Source: Branchiostoma floridae (Eukaryota > Chordata > Leptocardii > Amphioxiformes > Branchiostomatidae). Taken from it: 64,000 nucleotides of DNA. The notes under the pieces were generated by a model that was not told where the DNA came from, did no database searches, and saw only the letters and a list, made by a program, of their open reading frames with translations. The stretch is from positions 11,610,275 to 11,674,274 of the forward strand of contig NC_049984.1 of the NCBI RefSeq assembly GCF_000003815.2, in the 5' to 3' direction. Both the position numbers and the translations under genes were made by a program. Positions within the stretch are counted from its first letter, which is position 1; each line of letters opens with the position of its first letter. This document shows positions 53,101 to 64,000 of the stretch, one piece after another.

Positions 53101-55715
53101 TTTCACTGAGATTAATTTGGTGCAGGGGACGCACTAATGATGAAAGGCTTAGCCTTCGCGCGTGGGATGACGGGCGTCTGTCTCAGCTCGCCCGAAACGG
53201 TGCTGCTAATGGAAACCTCCATTAAGAGAAACTACAAAGTCACCCGCCTGATGAATCTGTATGAAGAAGATTCCATTTAGATAATGAAGACAAGACCCAA
53301 ATCCGACAGACTTTGTACTGTCACAGTGATCCATCATGAGATGAGGGTGTTATATTGAATATGCAGGGGCGCCCGTGTCCGTGAGCAGATGTCGTATCAG
53401 TGAATTAGGTGTTTATTCCCCGAATTACCTTTCATTACATGTACGTCTAAGAGATAAGCTTCATTCCACGTCAATAACAAGTACCAAACTCTGGTGACCT
53501 AGTTACAACTAGAATTAATGATATCTCCCTTCTAATAGATCGCAGATATGTTCCAAAATCATCGAATAATGCATCTCAAATTACGAAATTATTTTGTCTA
53601 AATGCAACGTTGGCAGGTGACCTAAATAAGCATTTCTCACGTTGCACATTTTATCCATCATCTATTTCTTCGCTCTATTTCCTCACCTTGACGTCGGCGT
53701 ATTTGAAGGTAAATGTGAGAAGTACTGGGATGATAAGGCCAACTATGAGAAGCTGTGCACCCAGCACACCGGTACGCAGGGTCCAGTCCCATTCCAGGAT
53801 ACAAGGTCGGTCGTCTATGCATTCGTCACAACTGAATAGAACAATGTTAAAGATGCATGGATGAGGGTTAGACATCCAGGAAGTAAGATACACAAGGTAA
53901 CAATTAGTATACTCAAGCAGTTACTGGATCGAGTTTGGAAACAGAAGTCACAGATATCACCCACTACCTTTCGTCAATGATTGAACAAGACCTGTGGTTC
54001 GCCACAATCACCTGCCACAACACTCCGCGAGGCAACGTTAGGTCCTACGCTCAAACAACAGGAGCTAATTGACTTAGTTTTGTTTCCTACTGGGCTATCT
54101 AAAAATGTATTCATCTTATTTCTATATCAATGCATACTTTTTGGCTAGAAAAAGGTGAACCACAGATCTTATTTACTCATCACTGACAAAGGTAGTGGAT
54201 ACCCTGAATCGTCTGACTATCCAAATCCATATCCAGTTACTTGAATAACCTTACCTTGCGGAATGTATAAGATGTAGGACAATATCATTTTTAGATACAT
54301 CCACGGAAACGCGCTCATTAGTGGAATTCATTTGATTTGATCCGCTATTACTCTATCTTATCTTTTTTAAATCTGAAACAATTAGGGAAATTTTCATAAT
54401 TACCCAGGACTACATCTCAGACAGGAGAAGGACTTATCGTAGTCATTAGTGACCCCGCTTTTCTTCCTCTTGTAGTGCTGCTCCACGTCTGTCCCGTTGT
54501 AGTAAGGTGTTGCCGAGGTCGTGTCCGGGAAGTAGAAGCCCTTCTTACACTCACATCGGTAGGATCCCACCTTGAAACCGAGCCCTGAGATCGGCACGCA
54601 CTAGACAAAGAAATTGTGTATCAGATCGGACCATATGAGGGAATGAAAAGTATGAAATGAAAGACAACAAAAGACACAAAACATCAACATGATGATAAGG
54701 TGTGAGCATGTTTTGTGCATATTATTATTATTCATGTACACTTTTACTTTTCCGCCGTTCGGGAGATATGGGCCTGGCAAAATTAAAGCGTAACCCATTG
54801 CTAATAACCCAATGAACTAATCGGCACTAACCCTCTAACCTTAATCGACGTAATCGACACTTACGTTATACACTTACTATATTCAACACGGTGCAATTTG
54901 TTTTACCAGAAAACATCGCGATGACACTAAGCAAATATCTTAACCATACCCCAATGATTTTTTTTTCTATTTCTAGATCTCGTTTAAGATCTCTCATCTT
55001 TGGACATCAAGGATTCGTAAAGCATTCATAAAGACTTAAAAAAAAGGACATTTACTCATGCTTTAACGGGTGCTTCATAACTGGATTTCGTGCAGTAATA
55101 TATCGTCAGCACAGGAATTTTGTACCTTTGTAGTGTCTCTCTTGCACTTGTGTGAGTTAGCAAACACGTTTCTCTCTTCCCCTGACATGTTGGCACACTG
55201 GTTGACATCTACCTGCCTCAGATCAATGTCGATTCCACTCGTGGCCCTGTATATGAAATAAAACAAAGGGATAAGTCTGTAATCTTCAGCACTCCTTACA
55301 ATAATACAAAATCTTGAGCAGCTGAAACAACTAATGTATGTGCTGCATTGTCGATTAGCACAACAATAAGGGGACATAGGAGACAAAATCTTGCAAATCG
55401 ATTAGAATGGCTTTTAAGTTTAGTCGTCTACTGCATCTGCAAATGCTAAGCAAATGACAGCTACCTCCTCAACCTACACCAAATGCAGGCAAAGGAATCA
55501 TTTTATCTATGTCAAAAGATAAAGTATTCACTTGAAGAAGTAACTGTCGTCCTTGAAGCCAAACACGGGCACGGTGAAGGTCATCATCCAGATGTTGCCG
55601 CCTCCACAGTCGAAGTACGGCAGACTCCAGTGGCCGTCCTCGTAGCTGACTAATAAGGACGATTCTTCTACAGGTTCCCCTTGAGCTGTGGCGTTGTATC
55701 TTTGTGTAAAGAGAC
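41642..55715 (-). CDS. GPR158-like: GPR158/GPR179-like class C receptor, 11 exons, 5' incomplete
   Basis: In transcription order the exons are 55715-55532, 55246-55126, 54600-54404, 53831-53687, 50770-50702, 50280-50171, 47912-47698, 44832-44694, 43010-42905, 42356-42120 and 41806-41642. Phases agree throughout, giving 561 residues plus stop. Marks of the family: a partial Cache ectodomain; GLGFKVGSYRCECKKGFYFP; CLRC and CDECIDDRPC in a Cys-rich stalk; then seven helices including ILKTWR-like ALLLKTWR, FRVKSAAPVRITDQ and VLLFAHSQLTATMMLGLLFG. Vertebrate GPR158 is a class C receptor that acts with RGS7 and has been described as a metabotropic glycine receptor; GPR179 acts in retina. The cytoplasmic tail is only about 130 residues, far shorter than in vertebrate GPR158. 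The N-terminal part of the Cache domain and the signal peptide were not found; they may lie beyond 55715, possibly in the 598-base gap. Confidence 0.88.
42620..42655. repeat. GACA/AAAC short tandem repeat
   Basis: GACAGACAAACAAACAAACA, in the intron between the helix-7 and tail exons. Confidence 0.8.
42905..50770 (-). CDS. GPR158-like: Helices 2-7 of the GPR158-like receptor
   Basis: Exon 50702-50770: VLKAASPVLLRLVLLGAVLL (helix 2, only 69 bp). Exon 50171-50280: CTLKSWFREVGFAVAYGALL (helix 3, with the conserved Cys) ending KTWR. Exon 47698-47912: ISVVFRVKSAAPVR, then helix 4 (MKYLLGIVLIFAAHVAVRTI) and an extracellular loop Cys (VQCPSDWWDH). Exon 44694-44832: GELLLLVWGIRLCWVVRKAP and WAIYNETLLSVFLNIAM (helices 5-6). 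Exon 42905-43010: VQYVLLFAHSQLTATMMLGL (helix 7). The WR codon is completed directly by joining 50171 to 47912, so no mini-exon is needed between them. Confidence 0.85.
44089..44164. repeat. Two-unit tandem repeat, about 37 bp
   Basis: CACGTAAATCCTACAGAACG plus CACAGGGTTTTGTCTT is followed by GACGTAGATCTTACAGCAAG plus CGCAAAGTTTTGTCTG. Intronic. Confidence 0.55.
44944..45062 (+). mobile_element. tRNA-derived SINE head, copy 4
   Basis: ACGTGGCGTAACTGGAAGAG, then TGCTGGGCTTGGAACCCAGA, GGGCCCGACTTCGATACTC, then GGAGAAGGCACTTGACCTTC. The first 60 bases resemble a tRNA with A and B boxes. The continuation into GGCACTT body sequence marks it as a SINE. It lies in the intron between exons 44694-44832 and 47698-47912. 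Confidence 0.7.
46985..47150 (+). repeat. Dispersed repeat, inverted partner at 58700-58868
   Basis: CCTTCGCCTAATGAGTCAGA, GTCGAACTTGCCGAGGCT, TTTCTGACTCATGGATGGAG, AGTGAGCGTAGT and AGAAGTGGTCAATG all recur in the same order on the opposite strand at 58868-58700. Family unknown. Confidence 0.65.
47537..47632 (-). mobile_element. SINE tail fragment, copy 5
   Basis: On the - strand: TACTGTGCCACAGGGACACA, GTGGATAACAACCCACTGC, GGCCTCATAAAGGCTTAGGA. This is the 3' part of the SINE at 7343-7598. It lies about 65 bases from the donor of exon 47698-47912. Confidence 0.65.
49981..50138. repeat. Compound GACA / CA / CTCT / GT microsatellite
   Basis: Sequential runs of GACA, CA, CTTTCTCTCT and GT, immediately downstream (in transcription sense) of the helix-3 exon at 50171-50280. 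Confidence 0.92.
51278..51376. repeat. Nested inverted repeats with CCGGATATATCCGG palindromes
   Basis: Outer arms AAGCTGC and GCAGCTT enclose two palindromes: GCCCGGATATATCCGGC at about 51288 and CCCGGATATATCCGGG at about 51333. Between them is an inner inverted repeat, GGCACACA and TGTGTGCC. The region could fold as a cruciform and resembles the termini or core of a MITE. It lies in the long intron between helix-1 and helix-2 exons. Confidence 0.65.
53687..55715 (-). CDS. GPR158-like: Ectodomain exons and first helix of the GPR158-like receptor
   Basis: Exon 55532-55715 encodes LLVSYEDGHWSLPYFDCGGG and WMMTFTVPVFGFKDDSYFF; exon 55126-55246 follows with GIDIDLRQVDVNQC. Together this is the C-terminal half of the Cache domain. 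Exon 54404-54600 gives GSYRCECKKGFYFP and CLRC, the EGF-like stalk. Exon 53687-53831 finishes the stalk (GCDECIDDRPC) and enters helix 1 (TGVLGAQLLIVGLIIPVLLT). The potential glycosylation sites NATA and NGTD are visible. Exons 55126-55246 and 54404-54600 are separated by 525 bases, and the helix-1 to helix-2 intron is about 2.9 kb. Confidence 0.85.
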
Positions 55716-56339
55716 CTGTATAAAACAAACAAACAAATAAACAAATAAACAAAAATGAAGATCATTTAACGTATAGTGGCAATTCTTTTATGTCATTACA
55801 AATATTACAAACGTTATGATGATGATCATGCAGTGAAAATGATCGATGAAAATAATCAATTAATCACATTAGTTTCGGATGATGGTAACATTTATGTGTG
55901 ACTTAGATTGAATGTGCCATTTAGGAATACATCTCGCAAAGGAAATTAGAAAGTTGTTGTATATAGCACTAATTAGCATTGTGATCAAGGCAATTAACAC
56001 TCGGTATCTGGAAAAGTACGACGATGAATCATGGATGATTTCCACAAGATCAACTGCGAAAAATATTAGATTAATTTCCCCTGGTGATTCAGATTAGAGC
56101 TTTATGTACATACCGCGCTCTCTCCAGCAATGATAAAGCAGTAAATCAATGACAAGTATATTTACACGCATTGTAAATCATCAGCAAGCGCATAGATGCC
56201 GGTCACGAATTCTATCTACGTTGGCGGATAAATGTGTTACCAACTGCAAACAAGGACACGTTCAAATGTCTCGAACGACTAGAGACCGGACTGAATTATG
56301 CCTGTGGAAGTTGCAGTGGAAGCCCAGTCGTAATTCAGA

Positions 56340-56760
56340 TTTCACTTAAGCCATGCTGGTTTGATTATATGGATGGCATCCGCACGTACATTAATTTCCG
56401 TCTGTTCCTTACAAAAATGAGCATATAAATCATAAGATAAGCAAAAAGGATACTTTTGTCATTCAATGCATTTTCTTATCGTAAAATGTGCTTGTTTTGT
56501 CCTAGGCTTGATCCTTGCACAACATGTACTTCGAATTCGAAGTTTTCAAAATCTCTCAAGAAAATATAAACGAACAAAAATAGACTCTATTGTTTGGTAT
56601 ACCATGTTCCATAATTTCAGTCATTTGTAACTACTTAGTTTTCAACTCTTTAGGGGCCCCATCTTAAATTTTTCGCACACTCGTATCAAGTTTGCTTTGC
56701 CAGAGAATGTTATCCAGATAGTCTGATCAGTATGGCCGTACCACATTGCCAGGCGTGATG
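56340..56760. repeat. Dispersed repeat, partner at 40720-41110
   Basis: GATTATATGGATGGCATCCG, AAAATGAGCATATAAATC, CGAACAAAAATAGACTC, TATTGTTTGGTATACCATG and CAGTCATTTGTAA match the order of segments at 40720-41110. Confidence 0.5.
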
Positions 56761-58699
56761 ACCACATCAACCGAGCAGGATAATCGATAAAACCTCAAAG
56801 ACACACAGTTAGGCGTTAATGGTCTTGGTGAACAGCAGAGGAGGGCACGATCTACCGCTCAAATGTTCAACGGGGGGTTAAGTTCTGCGTGGTACTACAG
56901 TCATGAACATGATATATTGTGCAGGGAAGTCTTTCGCACTGTACAGTCAAAAAGTGGATGCAACAATCAGCAGGAAATCTGGTTGATGAAGACAGGTGAG
57001 AGGTGGTTGCATGCGTCTGTGGTTATACGACTAGGTTATGATTGTAAAACGACCAGTTTATGATTGTAAAACGACCAGCTTTTGATTGCATAATGGTCCG
57101 GTGGGGCAATAAAGGCGCTACGCAATTGAGAGAAGCCAAATGAATTTGCCACTCTCCGGCAATGCTGGCCATAGTCATCAGCGGATATCAAGGCACATTC
57201 TTCTAGCATACAGGTAGCTTTTTATTTTTGGCTGGAATGATTTTTAAGCATTTTGTTATGGGGAAGTGAAACTACATTATGTTGTGCTCGTAAAGGATTA
57301 TTTTCCTTGGATACATCATAAATCAATTAGCGCAACAGACAAGGAAGGTATGAAGACAGTTTGGAAAACTGTTCCATAGCGTATATTTCGTCTTATAATC
57401 CTTTAGAAAAGCGAACAAATCTAACTCTATTGAAATACATTTTGAATATTTTTAGTTTGATATGGAACGATAGGATCGTTATCATGCCACGATTTTCCCC
57501 CAGAATGTGAGTCTCCAGTCTTCGATTAACTGTGTAAGTCATCATCAGGTAATGATAACGTAAGATGTTAGAAAGATACAGATGTTTATGTTCCTTATAA
57601 ATTTGTCTGTTTACAGCATGGCAGTTTTATTGGCTCGTGGAAGCCTATGCATTAATTGCTGTAATCACTTTCTAATCAAACAGGATCAGTGAAGCATGAA
57701 TGGTAATCATCATGAAAACTAGTGCTATTATAAGAAATATGTTTTATGAAGTAACGTTACATTGATTTCAAAACATGCCAAATAATATCATCTATCATTG
57801 TAATCACGTCGTACAAAGCATCAGCGTGATGTATCAAGGTTGATGTGAGTTTACTGATTTTAATAAAACTTGACAATTTACATTGTACATGTAGTTCAGA
57901 TGCTTCTTGTGGCCCATAAATATGGGTACATGTATCTGCATCATCATCATCATCATCATAATTCATCCGGTTACACCGATGAAGCACAGTCCAAAGCACA
58001 TGTTTTCCAGAATGATCTGTCCTTCATGGCAGACACTAAACTAGACCCAATCCAATGTCTCTTTCTATCATCACGTAACTGCATAAAACAACATAACACA
58101 GGAATGGCATATTATTATATAGGTATGTACTTTTACACGATGGAATCGATCTGTTGCGCTTACACTCTTACAATTTCATATCAGTCCAGGTATCTATACC
58201 AAAATAAACTAACATCGTCATCTGCAAAATTGCCAAGAACTGAGCGATACGAACTGTCAAGAGTCTGGAAGATTGGTAGTTCATACACTCTGTGCAACAA
58301 CGTCTCTTGAAAAGAAGCTCGTAACTCTGTGAACAGTCAGGTTTGATACCAATCAGTAGTTAATTACGGTTACAGGGACTTCCTAAGCCTCTAATATCAT
58401 CGGATCATGCACACGTCCTTGCCTCGGTAACAAGCAATCTCCCTATTCCCTACAGACCGTCTCCCAACACGGCGCGAAAGATTAGGTTTGTTCCGTCATC
58501 CGTCTTGCTTTTCTTCCCTTTCAGCACCTAAATCCATTTGCCATACGCAAATGTACTGGGTGCCTGCTCCATGGCAGCAGAAGATGTATTGTTAACGTTG
58601 AAATAAAGGGTCTTAAGCGGAGTCACTATGTGCAGATGCAAGAGACTCCGACTGAGATATAGGACGCACAAATGCATGAATTGCATGAATGGAATGCAA

Positions 58700-58868
58700 A
58701 TACATACTTATCACTTCCATCTTTTAAAGGAGTTTGCTAAATGCAAGGCCATTGACCACTTCTAGGCTCTGAACTACGCTCACTGTGGCAGCATCTCTTC
58801 TCCCTAAGTCAGAAAAATCGAGCTTCGGCAAGTTCGACTAACTAACCCAATAGGCGAAGCAGTAGTTA
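58700..58868 (-). repeat. Dispersed repeat, inverted partner of 46985-47150
   Basis: Reverse complement of the repeat at 46985, including GTCGAACTTGCCGAAGCT, AGTGAGCGTAGTTC and AGAAGTGGTCAATGG. It ends about 45 bases before the 598-N gap. Confidence 0.65.
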
Positions 58869-58911
58869 CGAAAGACTGCTCGAAAAAAAAAAAAAACTCC
58901 CTACTTATTTA

Positions 58912-59509
58912 NNNNNNNNNNNNNNNNNNNNNNNNNNNNNNNNNNNNNNNNNNNNNNNNNNNNNNNNNNNNNNNNNNNNNNNNNNNNNNNNNNNNNNNNN
59001 NNNNNNNNNNNNNNNNNNNNNNNNNNNNNNNNNNNNNNNNNNNNNNNNNNNNNNNNNNNNNNNNNNNNNNNNNNNNNNNNNNNNNNNNNNNNNNNNNNNN
59101 NNNNNNNNNNNNNNNNNNNNNNNNNNNNNNNNNNNNNNNNNNNNNNNNNNNNNNNNNNNNNNNNNNNNNNNNNNNNNNNNNNNNNNNNNNNNNNNNNNNN
59201 NNNNNNNNNNNNNNNNNNNNNNNNNNNNNNNNNNNNNNNNNNNNNNNNNNNNNNNNNNNNNNNNNNNNNNNNNNNNNNNNNNNNNNNNNNNNNNNNNNNN
59301 NNNNNNNNNNNNNNNNNNNNNNNNNNNNNNNNNNNNNNNNNNNNNNNNNNNNNNNNNNNNNNNNNNNNNNNNNNNNNNNNNNNNNNNNNNNNNNNNNNNN
59401 NNNNNNNNNNNNNNNNNNNNNNNNNNNNNNNNNNNNNNNNNNNNNNNNNNNNNNNNNNNNNNNNNNNNNNNNNNNNNNNNNNNNNNNNNNNNNNNNNNNN
59501 NNNNNNNNN
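58912..59509. other. Assembly gap (598 N)
   Basis: 598 N. The odd length suggests a size estimated from mate pairs; the frame of X residues across it is not a gene. Confidence 0.97.
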
Positions 59510-61615
59510 AGTTATCATATCACGTGATTCATACTAACGAGAATACGAATTGTACTATGATGACATGATAGGATATAGTCCCGATACACCAGGCAGCCAT
59601 ATGATATATCTACTTTGGTAGGTCGTTTACAGCGTAAACTGACTGCAAATGTGCCATTACCAGAGTACCAGGGCTCGTCTGTATTTCTGAACAGGCTGAA
59701 ATTAGCCTGGGAAAATACCTGAGTTAGATTGCCTTGTCATTCGCGGTAGAAAAAGGGCCAATGCATGGTTGAACAGAAATTTAAAATCATCTAAAGCGTT
59801 GATGGAACATTCATCTTAGTGTGCCAAGGTAGGAGAATAAAATGTTTTTCTGTCGTTTTATGTCTTAAGCATCAAGTAAAAGAAAGATCTCTCTGCCATT
59901 TGGCCAGACTGACTTGATTACATGGCGAATATCCTCTGAGACCTCCAGAAAACGCTGCCATCATTTTCGAGTGGTCAAGTGGTCAGAAAGGCTGAACAAT
60001 GACTGGTCTCACATAACATGGTATACCGAAAAATAAATGCTTACATTTGTTTTTTTCTTTGTAAGATTTCCATCATCAAGATCCGTTTTTTTTTTTTTTG
60101 CAATAATCTTTGTTGCATAACTTATAGTGTTAAGGAAACGGACGGAAATTGATGCGCGAGCATTACATTAATATGATCAAGTCAGTGAAGTCTAAGAATG
60201 TCATGTGTGATATACAATTGCACTCCTCTAGTTTTACACATGATGCATTCGTGAACTCTGACCCGGCTATAGGAAGGATTACAATAATAATACCGTTGAC
60301 GTTTCAAACTCCCCGTTGGCATCAACAGAATGTCGACCGTATGACCTTTAGTTGTCCTTGCAGAAAGTTTTCACACTTGTGTAATCCCTGGGATAGTGGT
60401 CACACATCTACAAGTGACATGAGTTGTGCCTCAGGTACGATATCCAGGACACAGTGACGTGAACTATACCAGGCTCCTGGCTTTAGATGGGTAATAAATG
60501 GCATAAGCTGTTTCACCGAACATCGTTGATATGAAAGTCCAATCTCTATCAATCAGAACTTTTGGTACAAATATTTACAGGTACGTGACAGCAAAGCTGT
60601 TGCATTACAACGGACGACAGTTATAGCTTGAACATCTTTCTATTTGACGTCAAAATCATTTTTACCCAATGGTCACCACGTAACAAGATCCAACGGACAC
60701 TGCAAGGTGTGACCTGAAGACCACACCAAGTTAACGGTTTACATGGGACTGTGATGGCATATTGCCTGAGGACTAACTGAACACATTGTAAACGTAGGGG
60801 TTACGAGGGCTGCGTGGGAACTTCCTTACGCCAATTAGAACGGAATGGTTTTGATCCGCTAGCACCGGGTGAAGATCTTCTAAAGCTCCAATTTGCTTAC
60901 AAATAATGCATGTCATGCATGATGGCTGTTGCCGATGTTGAGGTGGTATTAATCGTCGTTGTTTTCAAGCCAAAAAGGACATTTCTTTCCAAAGACGACA
61001 CGATCCTTTCAGAATACCCGTGAGTAGAGTTGTAACAATCGGGATCTAAACTGCTTGAAGAAACGTGGCTATGTGAGAAACTACAAATTATCTATTCTTA
61101 CAATTCCAATTGCTGCATCATCCATTATTTAACGCTTGAAGCACCCGATGTCGACCTGCTTATTGCTTCGCTGTGAATGTTAGTTATTCTGACGAGCGTC
61201 CTGCTATTTTCTTGCGGCCTTGATGAAATGACTGCTGACAAGTAAAGAGGGAGATTTGGTGAATTACCTATAAGGGCTTTTGGTGACAGTTGTTTGCTGC
61301 AGCATATCCGATACGGGGAGAATCAGTGATGGAATTAGGTCCTAGAATATCTGAGAGCCATGACTTGGTTCGGGCAATCACGTTTCTCCATCAGATGTAA
61401 TTAGTCTAAGTACACAACCAATCTGGAGAAGATACTCCTGGGTAACGCAGCCGCACGGCAATCGATCAACGAGATACTTAAAGGCTCATCCTCAGCCTGA
61501 TCCGTCCGGATGGTCACAAGGTTTGCATCGGGACGCCTGGCCTTGAAACGCTTGGCAAGATCTTGTTAATTAACATTTACCGAGCGGTTCTGGCTTCTCT
61601 CGGGGAGGAATGGTA
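59510..61615. other. Non-coding stretch, nothing recognised
   Basis: No supported exon, RNA gene or clear repeat. Short frames such as 60149-60457 (+) show no domain or splice context. Confidence 0.45.
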
Positions 61616-62378
61616 ACGTCAGTTCACCTTTATCCGCGGAGTAACCTATATCCGTTGCTTTCAGAAATGGATACTTAATAAGAAGTCGACGGACGGTAGT
61701 TTTAAAGTACAGTATTTTGAACATTCGAGTTGATAAGATAAGATAAGAACTTTATTGCGCAACGATCGTACACGGTACAATGTATGGCAAAAAAAGAAGA
61801 AACAAACTTATCATCCTTATTACTAAAACAAGTATCAAACTTAGTACATATGCAGATTATGAATATAGAATGAAATAATTGGCATCCTAATTTCTAGAAC
61901 AATAAGAGCTAGCCTAAATCATTGATATTGTATTACAATCGAGTGGGGCTAATTATGAGTTTCGGCATTTTTTCTTATGACAAAGCAGTCTTTTATATAT
62001 TTGCCTATTTTAGCATTGTGGGAGTTATTACATCTGAATATATAATCAAATCTGTCTGTATCATTGAGTCTCTTAAAATCTGTTGTATTTGATTCGAGGA
62101 ATGTGAATAACTCATTACGTGAAACATTGTACCTACTGCACATCATGACAAAGTGAAATTCATCTTCAATTTGCTTTGGACAGAATGGGCAAAACCTTTG
62201 GTCAGGCGCTACATTATGATACCTGCCTGGTTCTATGTTCAATTTATGACTGCTGATTCTTAACTGGGTTATCGCTTTACGAATTTCAAAGTTATATATA
62301 TCATAAAGGTATGTCTCTTGTTCATAACCTTAAACACAACGAATATAGGTTACTCTGCGTATAAAGGTGAACTAGCGT
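61616..62378. mobile_element. TIR element (MITE), second copy, interrupted by a LINE tail
   Basis: Left end ACGTCAGTTCACCTTTATCC and right end TATAAAGGTGAACTAGCGT, with TA on both outer sides, match the element at 15090-15312. The left half continues GTCGACGGACGGTAGTTTTA, similar to GACGACAGATGGTGGTCTCA in the first copy, up to about 61732. The right arm resumes at about 62335 (ACAACGAATATAGGTTACTC). The intervening 600 bases are a LINE fragment, so the retrotransposon landed in an existing MITE. Confidence 0.8.
61733..62330 (-). mobile_element. 5'-truncated LINE tail with TTATC terminal repeat
   Basis: A 97-codon frame (62242-61949, open further upstream) encodes LNIEPGRYHNVAPDQRFCPF and then CPKQIEDEFHFVMMC, the same C-x2-C...H-x4-C knuckle as at 12730-13225. 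The 3' end on the - strand is GCGCAATAAAGTTCTTATCT, followed by TTATC repeats in place of poly(A). The two copies share protein motifs but differ widely in DNA, so they come from different subfamilies or are old. Confidence 0.8.
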
Positions 62379-62380
62379 TA

Positions 62381-64000
62381 ATGATTAACATTCTGGAAAG
62401 GTGAAGGATGATCAAGACACGCTTTAAACTCAACTATGTACTTGATGTCAAATCAATCGTTTTTAGTACGCAGTACGCCATACTATTATGTCCAAGTATT
62501 ACCTTTGTGAAAGTGAAAATGAAAGTGGTCTCAAACCAGTTAAACTCACTTAATTATAAGGGTCTCATCACCAATTACCACGGACGAATGATAACGTAGC
62601 GCCCCACTTAGTTTATCTTCCTCCCGTCGGTACCACCGGATAGTAATTGCCGTCAATGATAATCCGTAACGCTGCCCAGATGGTCCATTTATAACTATCA
62701 ACATCGTAATTTCAGGTGATCAGCTTAATCCACAAGCTTTCATGACTGACACAGTATGTACACAGACAGTGCGATCATCAGGACTGTCAGGCATCACTAT
62801 TTTCTCCGGGGAAAAGGAACATAGTAGTTAGTTATATCATGTTCCTCTAGCACACTCACGGTTATAGAAGCTTGAGTCAGTACGTCCACATTCAGTAACG
62901 GAAACCTGTTCAAAACATATTTTCTAACTATACTTGCTAACTTTATCATCTGTCAGTACATGAGTTTTGTTGTAACTTGGCAAAGCTAGAAAGATGCACT
63001 TTGCATTTATTTAATGGCGATTTAAATGTTTAGTGTGGTAAAACCCCGTTACGTGCATTTGGATGTTTCAGTGACCTGCTTATGAGTCATTAATTAACTT
63101 GATGGATTTCACACGTCATGAGAAATAGACATCACGTAAGAACAATCAATGTGTAATGCAATTTGTTCCGGTGAGCGAGAGTCGACAATAATGATTTCTA
63201 CCCATTAATAAGATACACCGAAGCTCTCTTGAAGTAGAAACTAGATTAAAGTTGGAAATCTGCGACATAATGAAGATGGCACGAAGCATTCATCGCCTTG
63301 GATAGAACGTTCAATAATGGGGTATAGTGAGTTTGGTTTGAAGTACTTTTCTTTGAGTCATTGAGGTATCCATGATATAGCCCGTAACTAGTTTTTAAGC
63401 ACTTCTATGTCACAATGAGACGTATCGTACATGTATGATGGCCAATGACATGTTTGGGATAAAATAATTTCCGATGGAGCTGAGAATCATAGGAAGTATA
63501 GGACCAACATGTTGTACATATATTTCCGATTGTACTATACTGTCAGTCAGTCTAAACATACTATGACTCTGCGCAAAGGAACTAAACGACAACGAAGACT
63601 ATAGGACTCATACTGGTACAGTATAGAATACTGATCAGTCATAAACTTAAGTTCAGTCAGTCAGTCTATACAGACTATAACACTTGTCTACGCAAGTGTC
63701 TTAATCAAGTTATCACTTAGCAAATTAAGAGAAAGTCAAACACAAGGAGCTTGCTTACAAATTTCGTAAAAAAAATAGTCAACATTGATAGATAGTAGAA
63801 TGTCAACTTCAAGGGGACCTAGATTTGGTGGGCTTGCTCATATTACTTCAAATGAAGAGTGCACGATTATACAACGTTTCCATCACTGAAATACACAGTC
63901 GACCCCCCGCAAGGCTAGGGTTGGCAGATTTTGGTAGGGATTGGGCAACCGGAAACAACTTATGTTACCAGACTAGGTCTTACGCTCCCGTACTGCATCT
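62381..64000. other. Non-coding stretch to window end
   Basis: No exon or RNA gene recognised. It contains repeated CAGTCAGTC/ACTATA motifs around 63535-63690, too short and irregular for an array call. Confidence 0.45.

Larger units (their letters stand above)
55716..58911. other. Region upstream of the GPR158-like exons, no exon recognised
   Basis: Contents: an AAAC/AAAT short repeat beside the 55715 acceptor, the dispersed repeat 56340-56760, an ATC microsatellite at about 57937-57960 and the inverted dispersed repeat 58700-58868. Missing 5' exons of the receptor may be here, but none could be supported. Confidence 0.5.

Noticed and set aside
57870-58310. 146-codon + strand frame
   Set aside because: No signal peptide, domain or splice context; contains a run of His from an ATC microsatellite.
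58901-59518. 205-residue frame of X
   Set aside because: Assembly gap only.
1-64000. CRISPR arrays, phage, operons or a bacterial system
   Set aside because: Intron-rich animal DNA. The tandem repeats have no spacer pattern and there are no prokaryotic genes.

Overview
This is animal nuclear DNA, not a prokaryotic or viral window. Genes are cut into short exons with GT..AG introns. Introns and intergenic DNA carry SINE, LINE and inverted-repeat (MITE-like) elements plus simple repeats, and there are three runs of N (assembly gaps). The gene content (a REJ/GAIN single-pass receptor, a GPR158/179-type class C receptor) and the dense short inverted-repeat elements fit a marine invertebrate deuterostome. 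My best guess is a cephalochordate (Branchiostoma-like), but that is inference. All gene models come from splice signals and phase continuity; there is no transcript evidence.

Layout. (1) 1798-24358, + strand: 39 phase-compatible exons (at least 2112 residues, N-terminus not found) encode a large type I membrane protein. From the N-terminus it has four single-exon Cys modules, cadherin-like repeats, a Cys-rich [11 protein letters not shown] region, an IPT-like region, a REJ module, a GAIN-like region with a degenerate GPS motif, a SEA-like region, one membrane helix and a short tail. (2) 25805-29156, - strand, tail-to-tail with the first: six exons of an unrecognised secreted protein with a GPI-anchor-type C-terminus; its 5' part is missing near the gap at 29301-29400. 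(3) 29422-30366, + strand: the last exon of a very acidic protein with an internal 2x80-residue duplication and a coiled coil; its 5' part lies in or beyond the same gap. (4) About 30.4-41.6 kb: no gene seen; transposon-derived DNA. (5) 41642-55715, - strand: eleven exons of a GPR158/GPR179-like receptor (partial Cache domain, Cys-rich stalk, seven helices, short tail), 5' end missing. (6) 55.7-64 kb: no exon recognised; it holds a 598-base gap and a LINE tail inserted inside a TIR element.

The genes do not form an operon-like unit. The + strand receptor and the GPI-type protein are convergent neighbours, both with extracellular architecture, but I see no direct evidence that they work together. 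I found no previously undescribed defence or mobile system. The most notable items are the module order of the REJ/GAIN receptor, its degenerate GPS next to a polybasic site, an exon-fragment duplication at its 5' end, and several short inverted-repeat families, one interrupted by a retrotransposon.
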